A stretch of 64,000 nucleotides of DNA, from the NCBI GenBank assembly GCA_963815125.1, contig CAWFFM010000014.1:62001-126000 (forward strand), read 5' to 3'. Origin of the DNA: Actinocatenispora sp963815125. GTDB taxonomy: Bacteria; Actinomycetota; Actinomycetes; Mycobacteriales; Micromonosporaceae. Both the position numbers and the translations under genes were made by a program. Positions 51,273 through 58,658 of the stretch are shown here, one piece after another. The notes beneath the pieces are model-generated. The model was given only the letters and a program-made list of their open reading frames with translations. It did no database searches and was not told where the DNA came from. How positions within the stretch are numbered: the stretch's first letter is position 1; each line of letters starts with the position of its first letter.

Positions 51273-52324
51273 GACGCCCGGTCGCGGTACCGGCGCTGCT
51301 GCTGGTGCTGGGTGCGCTGCTCACCGGGGTGCCCGGGTGCGGGTCGGATCCGCATCCGGCACCGTCCGCGTCACCGGTCCGGTCCGCGGCACCACGACCG
51401 CACCCGCAGCCGGTACCGGGCCGCAGTACACGGATCGTGCCGCCGAAGGATCCGCTGGCCGGTGGGCCGGTGCGGCCACCGGACCACGGTGCGCTGCTCG
51501 GCGCGTACGCCCAGCCCGAACCGGTCACCCAGTCGGGCCGGATCCGGGCGGTCGTCGACCTGCAGGGCGAACTGGGCCGGCCGCTGGACATCGTGCACAC
51601 CTACCACCGGTGGCGGGACGTCTTCGGCACCGAGTCCGACATGGCCTTCCAGCAGTCCGGGGCGACGCTGCTGTACAGCTGGGCCGGTACCGACACCCGC
51701 AGGATCTCCTCCGGCCGGTACGACCGGCTGATCGTCGAGCGGGCCCGGCAGATCCGCGCGATGGGCCGGCCGATCCTGCTGGAATGGCGTTGGGAGATGG
51801 ACCGGCCGAACCTGCGGTACGAGGTCGGGTCGCCGGCCGGCTACATCGCCGCGTGGCGGCATCTGCGGTCGGTGTTCGCGGCCCAGCATGTCCGCAACGC
51901 CTCCTGGGTGTGGTGTCCCACGGCGGACGGGTTCGGCCCGTCCGGCGATGCGGCGGCCTTCTACCCGGGTGACGCGTACGTGGACTGGTTGTGTGTGGAC
52001 GCCTATCCGGGCCGCCAGGTACGGTCCCTGTCCAGCGTCCTGGATCCGTTCCTGGCGTGGGCGCAGGACCATCCCCGGCCGATCATCGTCGGCGAGTTCG
52101 GTGCGCCGAAGAGCTACGGGTCCCGGGCGCGGGCCCGCTGGTTACGCGACGCCGCCGCGGAACTGCGGTCGGACCGTCAGATCAAGGCCGCCTGCTACTA
52201 CGATTCCGACCCGGTACGGGACAAGCCGGTGGAGGGTTACGGGCTGCGCCAGGACCCGGCCGCGCTCGCGGAATTCGCCGAGCTGGCCAACGATCCGTAC
52301 TTCAACCCGCGGCACCGCGGCTAG
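51269..52324 (+). CDS. GH26-like lipoprotein glycoside hydrolase
   Basis: A 351-residue lipoprotein with a lipobox around VPGC near residue 24, a Pro-rich linker (about 27-65) and a GH26-like catalytic domain. The probable acid/base Glu is in LLEWRWEMDRPN near 172 and the nucleophile Glu in IIVGEFGAPKS near 274. It is only distantly related to the secreted enzyme at 42170-43270, so the locus has two different hydrolases. Its ATG overlaps the methyltransferase stop. Anchored outside the membrane, it may cut the polysaccharide to length or for turnover. Confidence 0.72.
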   Translation: MRRPVAVPALLLVLGALLTGVPGCGSDPHPAPSASPVRSAAPRPHPQPVPGRSTRIVPPKDPLAGGPVRPPDHGALLGAYAQPEPVTQSGRIRAVVDLQGELGRPLDIVHTYHRWRDVFGTESDMAFQQSGATLLYSWAGTDTRRISSGRYDRLIVERARQIRAMGRPILLEWRWEMDRPNLRYEVGSPAGYIAAWRHLRSVFAAQHVRNASWVWCPTADGFGPSGDAAAFYPGDAYVDWLCVDAYPGRQVRSLSSVLDPFLAWAQDHPRPIIVGEFGAPKSYGSRARARWLRDAAAELRSDRQIKAACYYDSDPVRDKPVEGYGLRQDPAALAEFAELANDPYFNPRHRG

Positions 52325-52464
52325 TCTGCGGCCGGCCGACGGCACCGGCGCGGTCGGCCCGCAGCACCGCAAGCAGTCCGTGGCGGCGCGGCACCCTGTA
52401 CGGTGGCGCGTTGCGCGTAACCAGGTCCCGGTGCCCGCCCCGGCACCATGGCCGAAGGTCTCGG

Positions 52465-53250
52465 TCAGCCACGTCGCAGCAGGCTGGTGGTCAGGAGCCA
52501 CAACGCGAACGGGGCATCGTGTACCAGGTAGCGGCGGAACAGCCGGACCGGTTCGCAGCGCAACCGGTGCAACCATTCCAGCCCGCTGCGCTGCATCCAG
52601 CGGGGTGCCCGACGCTGCTCGCCGGCTGCGAAGGCGATCGCGCCTCCGCAGCCGACGAACCAGGAACCGGGCAGGTCCGGGGCCAGCTGCGCGATCAGGT
52701 TCTCCTGCTTGGGAAAGCCGAGGCCGACGTAGACCAGGTCGGGTGCGGCGTCGGACACGTCGGCGCGGATCCTCTGGAGCGCGGCGGGATCGTGTTCGAA
52801 ACCGAACGGCGGGCAGCTGGTGCCGGCGACCCGCAGGCCGGGGAACCGGTCCGTCAGGACCCGCGCGGCCCGGTCGGCGACCCCGGGTGCGCCACCGAGC
52901 AGGTAGACCGACCTGCCGTCGGCTGCGCAGGCGGCGGACAGGCTCCAGATCAGGTTGGCGCCGGCGACCCGTTCGGGCAGTGCCGTACCGCGCAGCCGGC
53001 TGGCCCAGACCAGTGGCGCGCCGTCGGCGACCACGCAGTGGGCGGTACGGACGTGTTCCCGGGCCCGCGGGTCACGTCGGGCCTGTCGAAGGATGTCGAT
53101 GTTGGGCGTGACGATGCGACCACCCCGGCCCGCGGCGAGATCGGACCGGACCCGTTCGACCAGGGTTGCTTCGGTGAGCCGATCGAATCCCACACCGGAC
53201 AGCATGATCCGTCGCGCCGGACTATCTACTAGCAGTTGTTGATCCACCAC
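52465..53250 (-). CDS. WecB/TagA/CpsF family glycosyltransferase
   Basis: A 261-residue GT26-type glycosyltransferase. Typical blocks include VTPNIDILRQARRDP, VVADGAPLVWASRL, VYLLGGAPG and VYVGLGFPKQENLI. It adds ManNAc, ManNAcA or a related sugar to a lipid-linked acceptor early in polymer assembly. It stands alone on the minus strand between two plus-strand sub-operons; a divergent, AT-rich spacer (53251-53378) separates it from the second sulfotransferase. Confidence 0.87.
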   Translation of the reverse strand: MVDQQLLVDSPARRIMLSGVGFDRLTEATLVERVRSDLAAGRGGRIVTPNIDILRQARRDPRAREHVRTAHCVVADGAPLVWASRLRGTALPERVAGANLIWSLSAACAADGRSVYLLGGAPGVADRAARVLTDRFPGLRVAGTSCPPFGFEHDPAALQRIRADVSDAAPDLVYVGLGFPKQENLIAQLAPDLPGSWFVGCGGAIAFAAGEQRRAPRWMQRSGLEWLHRLRCEPVRLFRRYLVHDAPFALWLLTTSLLRRG

Positions 53251-53378
53251 GATCAGTGACTCTAGTTGTCCAACTCCGCCCCTTGGTACTGATTGTTATT
53301 CTTCACTTACTGAGAGTTCCCATAACGTCGGCTGATCGTTGTACCCGGCAGGCAGACCGACTCCGAGTGGGAGAACCA

Positions 53379-54326
53379 GTGGTACGAGTGCTGTTCCTGG
53401 GTGGGCTCGGACGCAGCGGGACCACCCTGCTGGAACGGATCCTGGGCGAACTGCCCGGCGTCTGCCCGCTCGGCGAAGTGGTGCACCTGTGGCGGCGTGA
53501 CGTACTCGACGACGAACGCTGCGGCTGCGGTGACCGGTTCTCCGGCTGCCGGTTCTGGCAGCAGGTCGGCGCCGAGGCCTTCGGCGGCTGGAACGAGGAA
53601 CAGGCGTTGCGCGTCATCGCCCTACGGGCCGCCGTCGAACGCACCCGGCACGTACCCGAACTTGCCGCGCCACGGCTGCGCACCATGCGGGCACACCTGG
53701 TCAGGGAGTACACCGACGCGTACCGGCGGGTCTACCACGCCGCCGCCGCGGTGTCCGGTGCACAGGTCGTCGTCGACTCCTCAAAACACGCCTCGCTGGC
53801 GTTCTGCCTGCGCTGGTGCCCGGAGATCGACCTGCGGGTACTGCACATGGTCCGGGATCCGCGCGGGGTCGCGTACTCGTGGACCAAGCAGCGCAGCCGC
53901 CCGGAAGCCGACGGGGAGACCGACATGACCCGCTACCCGCCGGTCCGCTCCGCCATGCTCTGGAACACGCTCAACGCGGCCTTCGGCGTACTGGAACGAC
54001 TCGGTACACCGCTGAAACGGTTGCGCTACGAGCAGTTCCTCGCCGATCCGGTCGGCACCGTGGACGCCATCCGGCAGTTCGTCGACCTACCCGCCGATCC
54101 GGCCGCCTTGACCTTCCTCAGCACCGGCAGCGCCCAGCTCGGCCAGTGCCACAGCGCCGCCGGCAACCCGATGCGGTTCACCACCGGACGCATCGAACTG
54201 CGCGCCGACGACGCATGGAAACACGACCTGCCGGCCTCCCAACGACACCTGGTGGGCGCGCTCACCGCACCGTTGCGCGGCGCGTACGGCTACCCGCTCA
54301 GCCAGCAGCCCGAGTTGACCCGGTGA
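53379..54326 (+). CDS. Second PAPS-dependent sulfotransferase
   Basis: A 315-residue sulfotransferase. The PAPS phosphosulfate loop FLGGLGRSGTTLLERIL starts near residue 6. The 3'-phosphate motif MVRDPRGVAYSWTKQR is near 158. An SSKHASLAFC block is characteristic of the Sulfotransfer_3-like family. Its GTG at 53379 has GGGAG upstream; the frame also extends upstream to 53256 without signal. It differs in family from the sulfotransferase at 48049, so the locus can sulfate two positions or acceptors. Overlaps the GT2 gene by 4 bases. Confidence 0.88.
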   Translation: MVRVLFLGGLGRSGTTLLERILGELPGVCPLGEVVHLWRRDVLDDERCGCGDRFSGCRFWQQVGAEAFGGWNEEQALRVIALRAAVERTRHVPELAAPRLRTMRAHLVREYTDAYRRVYHAAAAVSGAQVVVDSSKHASLAFCLRWCPEIDLRVLHMVRDPRGVAYSWTKQRSRPEADGETDMTRYPPVRSAMLWNTLNAAFGVLERLGTPLKRLRYEQFLADPVGTVDAIRQFVDLPADPAALTFLSTGSAQLGQCHSAAGNPMRFTTGRIELRADDAWKHDLPASQRHLVGALTAPLRGAYGYPLSQQPELTR

Positions 54327-55279
54327 GGGCGCCCTCCCCCGTACCGGCCCCGACGGTGGGCGTGGTGATCCCCACCCACCAGCGCCCCGAGCTGCTCCGG
54401 CTCGCCCTCGCCGCCGTGCTCGGTCAGCAGTACCCCGGCCGGATCAAGGTCGTGATCGTGTACGACGGCGCCGAACCGGATCCCACCCTGGTCCGCACCA
54501 ACCGTCAGGTGACCGTACTGACCAACACCCGCGTCCGCGGCCTGGCCGGAGCCCGCAACACCGGGATCCGGGCGCTGTGCCACGGCGAACAACCGGTCGA
54601 TCTGATCGCCTTCTGCGACGACGACGACCAGTGGTTACCGGGCAAGCTGGCCGCACAGGTCGCCGCGCTCAGCGCGCATCCCGGGTCCGAGTTCGTCACC
54701 TCCGCCATCGAGGTCGAGTACGACGATCAGGTGCACCCCCGGTTGGCCGGTACCGACGTGGTCGTCCTCGACGACCTGCTGCGTTCCCGGATGGCGATGC
54801 TGCACGCGTCGACCTTCCTGATCCGGCGCACCGCCATCTTCGGCGTCGGCCGCGACCCCGGCATCGGTCTGGTCGCCGAGGACGCCCCGGGCAGCCAGAA
54901 CGAGGACTACGACCTGCTGCTACGGGCGGCGCGCCGCCGACCCATCTGCCATGTGGACGTTCCGCTGGTCCGGGTGCTGTGGGGTCGCAGCTCGTTCTTC
55001 ACCTACCAGTACCGGACGAAGATCGCCTCGCTGGAATGGATGCTCGCCCGGCATCCGGAACTCGCCGAGTGTCGGCCCGGTGCGGCCCGCCTGTACGGGC
55101 AGCTGGCCTGCTGGCATGCGGCCGCCGGGCAGCGCCGGTCCGCCGCGCGGTGGGCAGGTCGGTCGCTGCGGTGCCGTTGGCGGGAACCACGCGCCGCGAT
55201 CGCGCTGGCCGCCGCCGCCCGGCTGGTCTCGGTCGAGTGGGTGCTCACCGCCCTGCACCGCCGGGGTCGCGGCATCTGA
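54323..55279 (+). CDS. Family 2 glycosyltransferase
   Basis: A 318-residue GT2 enzyme. The N-terminal VGVVIPTHQRPELLRLAL strand, the nucleotide-sugar DXD region FCDDDDQWLPGKL near residue 98, and the QNEDYDLLLRAARR acceptor/catalytic region near 195 are typical GT-A features. The C-terminal 70 residues form an Ala/Arg-rich helical extension that could bind the membrane. GTG start overlaps the sulfotransferase stop (GTGA). It is followed by a convergent terminator and the cysN gene. Confidence 0.85.
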   Translation: MRAPSPVPAPTVGVVIPTHQRPELLRLALAAVLGQQYPGRIKVVIVYDGAEPDPTLVRTNRQVTVLTNTRVRGLAGARNTGIRALCHGEQPVDLIAFCDDDDQWLPGKLAAQVAALSAHPGSEFVTSAIEVEYDDQVHPRLAGTDVVVLDDLLRSRMAMLHASTFLIRRTAIFGVGRDPGIGLVAEDAPGSQNEDYDLLLRAARRRPICHVDVPLVRVLWGRSSFFTYQYRTKIASLEWMLARHPELAECRPGAARLYGQLACWHAAAGQRRSAARWAGRSLRCRWREPRAAIALAAAARLVSVEWVLTALHRRGRGI

Positions 55280-55367
55280 CCGACGCCCGACCTGCTTCTG
55301 CCCGGCCGGCGCCCGGTCCGAAGTCCTCGACCACCATCTCAGCAGGATCGGCGCGCCCACCCCGTGC

Positions 55368-55402
55368 GAAAGAGCCGGCCAGAGGTACTGACCGGCTCTT
55401 TC
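55368..55402. terminator. Bidirectional terminator between GT2 and cysN
   Basis: An 11-base-pair perfect stem (55368-55378 with 55392-55402) closes a 13-base loop with an inner CAG/CTG pair. Short T tracts flank both ends. It lies 13 bases downstream of the cysN stop and 89 bases downstream of the GT2 stop. Confidence 0.7.
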
Positions 55403-55414
55403 CCAGCGCGAGCG

Positions 55415-56701
55415 TCAGACGATCATGCCGGCGGCGACCGTCCGGTTGGTCTGCTCGTCGATCAGGATGAAGCCGCCGGTGGTGCGGTTACGGCGGTACT
55501 CGTCGCAGAGCAACGGGCGGGTGGTGCGCAGCTTGATCCGGCCGATCTCGTTCAGTTCCAGACCGTCCGCCGCCTCGTCGCGGTGCAGGGTGTTCACGTC
55601 GAGCCGGTAGTTCAGGTCCCGGACCACCGCGCGGGCCGAGTGCGTGGTGTGCTTGATCGCGTACCGGCCGCCGGTCCGCAGCGGGCGCTGCTCGTCCATC
55701 CAGCAGACCATCGCCTCGATGTCCTGGGCGGTGTCCGGCGCATTGTTCGGCCGGCAGATCATGTCACCACGGGAAACGTCCAGCTCGTCGGACAACCGGA
55801 TCGTCACCGACATCGGTGCGAACGCCTCGTCGAGCGGGCCGTCGGCGGTGTCGATACCGGCGATGGTGGTGGTGAACCCGGACGGCAGCACCATCACCTC
55901 GTCACCGGGCTTGAACACCCCGGACGAGATCTGCCCGGCGTAGCCGCGGTAGTCGCGGTTGGCCGAGGACTGTGGACGGATCACGTACTGCACCGGGAAC
56001 CGCGCGTCGACCAGGTTGCGGTCCGAGGCGATGTGCACGTTCTCCAGGTGGTGCAGCAGGGAGGGGCCCTCGTACCAGGACATCTTCGGCGAGCGACTCA
56101 CCACGTTGTCACCGTGCAGCGCCGAGATCGGAACGACCTGCAGATCGGGCGCATCGAGCTTGGTGGCGAACGCGGTGAACTCGGCGTGCAGCCGGTCGAA
56201 GACCTCCTGCGAGTAGTCCACCAGGTCCATCTTGTTGACGCACAGCACCATGTGCGGCACCCGCAGCAGCGAACACAGGAACGCGTGCCGCCGGGACTGC
56301 TCGACCAGGCCCTTACGCGCGTCCACCAGGATCAATGCCAGGTCGGCGGTGGACGCCCCGGTCACCATGTTGCGGGTGTACTGGATGTGCCCCGGGGTGT
56401 CGGCGATGATGAACTTGCGCCGTGGGGTGGCGAAGTAGCGGTACGCCACGTCGATGGTGATGCCCTGTTCACGCTCGGCCCGCAGGCCGTCGGTGAGCAG
56501 CGCAAGGTCGGTGTACTCGTCACCGCGTGCCCGTGAGGTCGCCTCGACCGCGGACAGCTGGTCGGTGAAGATCGACTTCGAGTCGTACAGCAGGCGGCCG
56601 ATCAGGGTCGACTTACCGTCGTCCACGCTGCCCGCGGTCGCGAACCGGAGCAGGTCGGCGGGCTCTGCCGAGGTCTCCACGGTGGAGGTCGCGGTGCTCA
56701 T
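55415..56701 (-). CDS. cysN: Sulfate adenylyltransferase subunit 1 (GTPase)
   Basis: GTPase subunit of ATP sulfurylase, which makes APS from ATP and sulfate. 428 residues. GTPase motifs are intact: GSVDDGKST near residues 24-32, the DTPGH Walker B, and NKMD. Two beta-barrel domains follow. The protein is short of an added APS kinase domain, which is present separately at 39618-41138. The ATG at 56701 overlaps the cysD stop (ATGA). Normally works with CysD. Confidence 0.95.
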   Translation of the reverse strand: MSTATSTVETSAEPADLLRFATAGSVDDGKSTLIGRLLYDSKSIFTDQLSAVEATSRARGDEYTDLALLTDGLRAEREQGITIDVAYRYFATPRRKFIIADTPGHIQYTRNMVTGASTADLALILVDARKGLVEQSRRHAFLCSLLRVPHMVLCVNKMDLVDYSQEVFDRLHAEFTAFATKLDAPDLQVVPISALHGDNVVSRSPKMSWYEGPSLLHHLENVHIASDRNLVDARFPVQYVIRPQSSANRDYRGYAGQISSGVFKPGDEVMVLPSGFTTTIAGIDTADGPLDEAFAPMSVTIRLSDELDVSRGDMICRPNNAPDTAQDIEAMVCWMDEQRPLRTGGRYAIKHTTHSARAVVRDLNYRLDVNTLHRDEAADGLELNEIGRIKLRTTRPLLCDEYRRNRTTGGFILIDEQTNRTVAAGMIV

Positions 56702-57609
56702 CAGAAGTACCCTTCCCGCTTGCGGTCTTCCATGGCGGCCTCGCTGAGCCGGTCGTCTCCCCGGGTCGCGCCGCGCTCGGTGATCCGGGTGGCGGCCACC
56801 TCGTCGATGACCTTCCGCACGGTGTCGGCGTCGGAGCTGACCGCCGCGGTGCAGGTGGCGTCGCCGACCGTGCGGTAGCGGACCTGCTCGATGCGGACCT
56901 GTTCACCCTCGGCCGGGACGATGAACTCGTTCACCGCGTACAGCATGCCGTCCCGTTCGACGACCTCGCGTTCGTGCGCGTAGTAGACGTCGGGCAGGGC
57001 GACCTGCTCGCGCTCGATGTAGAACCAGATGTCCAGCTCGGTCCAGTTGGACAGGGGGAACACCCGGATCGACTCACCGGGGTTGACCCGGGAGTTGTAC
57101 AGCGACCACAGCTCGGGGCGCTGGTTCTTCGGGTCCCACTGGCCGAACTCGTCGCGGAAGCTGAACACCCGTTCCTTGGCGCGGGCCTTCTCCTCGTCCC
57201 GGCGGGCACCGCCGAACAGTGCGTCGAAGCGGTACTTCTCCACCGCGTCGAGCAGTACCGGGGTCTGGATGCGGTTGCGCATGCCGTTCGCCGGCTCGAC
57301 CACCAGGCCGGACTCGATCGCCTCCGGCACGCTGGCCACGATCAGCTGCACGCCCAGTTCGTCGACCCGACGGTCCCGGAACGCCAGCACCTCCGGGAAG
57401 TTCTGCCCGGTGTCGATGTGCATCACCGGGAATGGGATCGGCGCAGGATGGAAGGCCTTCTCCGCGAGGCGGAGCATGACGATCGAGTCCTTGCCACCGG
57501 AGAAGAGCAGGCACGGCCGCTCGAACTCGGCTGCCACCTCCCGGAACATGAAGACGCTCTCGGCTTCCAGCGCATCGAGCTGGCTGAACCGGTAGTCGGC
57601 GGTGCTCAT
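56701..57609 (-). CDS. cysD: Sulfate adenylyltransferase subunit 2
   Basis: Catalytic, PP-loop subunit of ATP sulfurylase. 302 residues. The PP-motif SGGKDSIVML lies near residue 35, with GQNFPEVLAFRD and the C-terminal REGYF typical of CysD. Pairs with CysN and starts the cysDN operon. The start codon ATG at 57609 is preceded by GGAGTGG. A candidate promoter lies about 70-95 bases upstream. Confidence 0.95.
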   Translation of the reverse strand: MSTADYRFSQLDALEAESVFMFREVAAEFERPCLLFSGGKDSIVMLRLAEKAFHPAPIPFPVMHIDTGQNFPEVLAFRDRRVDELGVQLIVASVPEAIESGLVVEPANGMRNRIQTPVLLDAVEKYRFDALFGGARRDEEKARAKERVFSFRDEFGQWDPKNQRPELWSLYNSRVNPGESIRVFPLSNWTELDIWFYIEREQVALPDVYYAHEREVVERDGMLYAVNEFIVPAEGEQVRIEQVRYRTVGDATCTAAVSSDADTVRKVIDEVAATRITERGATRGDDRLSEAAMEDRKREGYF

Positions 57610-57675
57610 CGTCCACTCCTGTTCGTGACGACGTTGTGCCGTTCTCCTGCACATCGAACCACATTGCCGATCAAC

Positions 57676-57704
57676 CGGATAGGATCACTTGACATATAGG
57701 ACAA
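57676..57704 (-). promoter_or_regulatory. Candidate cysDN promoter
   Basis: Read on the minus strand, a -35-like TTGTCC (57704-57699) and a -10-like TATCCG (57681-57676) are 17 bases apart, 67 bases before the cysD start. A near-palindrome TGTCCTATATGTCA covers the -35. Both are weak matches, and the spacer is unusually AT-rich for this genome. Confidence 0.3.
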
Positions 57705-57790
57705 AACACCATCTTCCACAAGGTTGGGCCCACCTACCCGCGACCCGAAGCCATCGTGCCGGAGCAGCCGCACCGCGTCCACGACACGGC

Positions 57791-58645
57791 TCACATTCGA
57801 TCCGTCTCGCGGCCAACTCCCAGGTCACGCAGAACTTCGAGCAACCGGTCGGCAAGATCGCGCCGGCACACCAGTACGTCCGGCAACCACGGATCCGCCC
57901 GGTTGTAGACCAGTTCCGAGCCGTCCACCCGGGACGCGTGCAGCCCCGCTGCCTGAGCCACCGCCACCGGCGCCGCGGAGTCCCATTCGTACTGACCACC
58001 GGCGTGCACGTAGGCGTCCACGACGCCCTGCATCACCGCAGCCATCTTGGCGCCGGCCGAACCCATCGGCACCACCTCGCCATCCACCCGGTCGCACACC
58101 TCGGCGAGGAAGCCGGGCGGTCGGGTCCGACTGGCCGCCAGGCGGATCGCGCCACCATGCTGCGACGGGTACGGCGGCGGGACGTCGGTACCCAGTACGG
58201 TCCCGTCGCCCTGCGCCGGCAGTGCCACCGCGCCGGCCACCAGCCGACCGGTACCGGCCCCGTTCGTCGCCGCATCCCGTTGCCACAACGCCACGTGCAC
58301 GGCCCAGTCGGCGCGACCCTCCTCGGCGAACTCCCGGGTCCCGTCCAACGGATCGATGATCCACACCCGGTCCGCACCCAACCGTGCGTCGTCGCGCCGT
58401 TCGTCCTCCTCGGACAGCACCGCGTCGTCCGGTCGCCAACGGGCCAGTTCCGACATCAGCAGCTGATGCGACCGCCGGTCACCGGCGGCCCGCAGGGCGG
58501 CCGGATCACCGAAACCGAACTCGGCGCGCAGCTCACACAACCCGGTACCGGCCCGGCGGGCCAACCAACGGGCGAACTCCGCGTCCCCGGCAGGTGCCTC
58601 CAACGCGGTTCCGGCCTGAGCCGACAGCTTCTCCACGACGATCAT
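57791..58645 (-). CDS. cysQ: CysQ-like 3'(2'),5'-bisphosphate nucleotidase
   Basis: A 284-residue member of the inositol-monophosphatase/CysQ family. The metal site is made from SEEDERRDDAR near residue 78 and DPLDGTREF near 100, and a C-terminal WDSAAPVAVAQAAGL motif is normal. CysQ hydrolyses PAP, the by-product of every sulfotransferase reaction, back to AMP. It lies close to the sugar transferase gene (13-base gap) on the same strand, so it is probably cotranscribed with it. It could also act on inositol phosphate. Confidence 0.87.
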   Translation of the reverse strand: MIVVEKLSAQAGTALEAPAGDAEFARWLARRAGTGLCELRAEFGFGDPAALRAAGDRRSHQLLMSELARWRPDDAVLSEEDERRDDARLGADRVWIIDPLDGTREFAEEGRADWAVHVALWQRDAATNGAGTGRLVAGAVALPAQGDGTVLGTDVPPPYPSQHGGAIRLAASRTRPPGFLAEVCDRVDGEVVPMGSAGAKMAAVMQGVVDAYVHAGGQYEWDSAAPVAVAQAAGLHASRVDGSELVYNRADPWLPDVLVCRRDLADRLLEVLRDLGVGRETDRM

Positions 58646-58658
58646 CCTCTCCGGCGGG

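Noticed and set aside
51888..53232. Plus-strand frames covering the WecB/TagA glycosyltransferase and the intergenic region
   Set aside because: They are antisense to a clear glycosyltransferase; the part after 52324 has no protein family.
57689..57694. A perfect TTGACA on the plus strand as promoter
   Set aside because: No matching -10 at 16-18 bases and no plus-strand gene follows.
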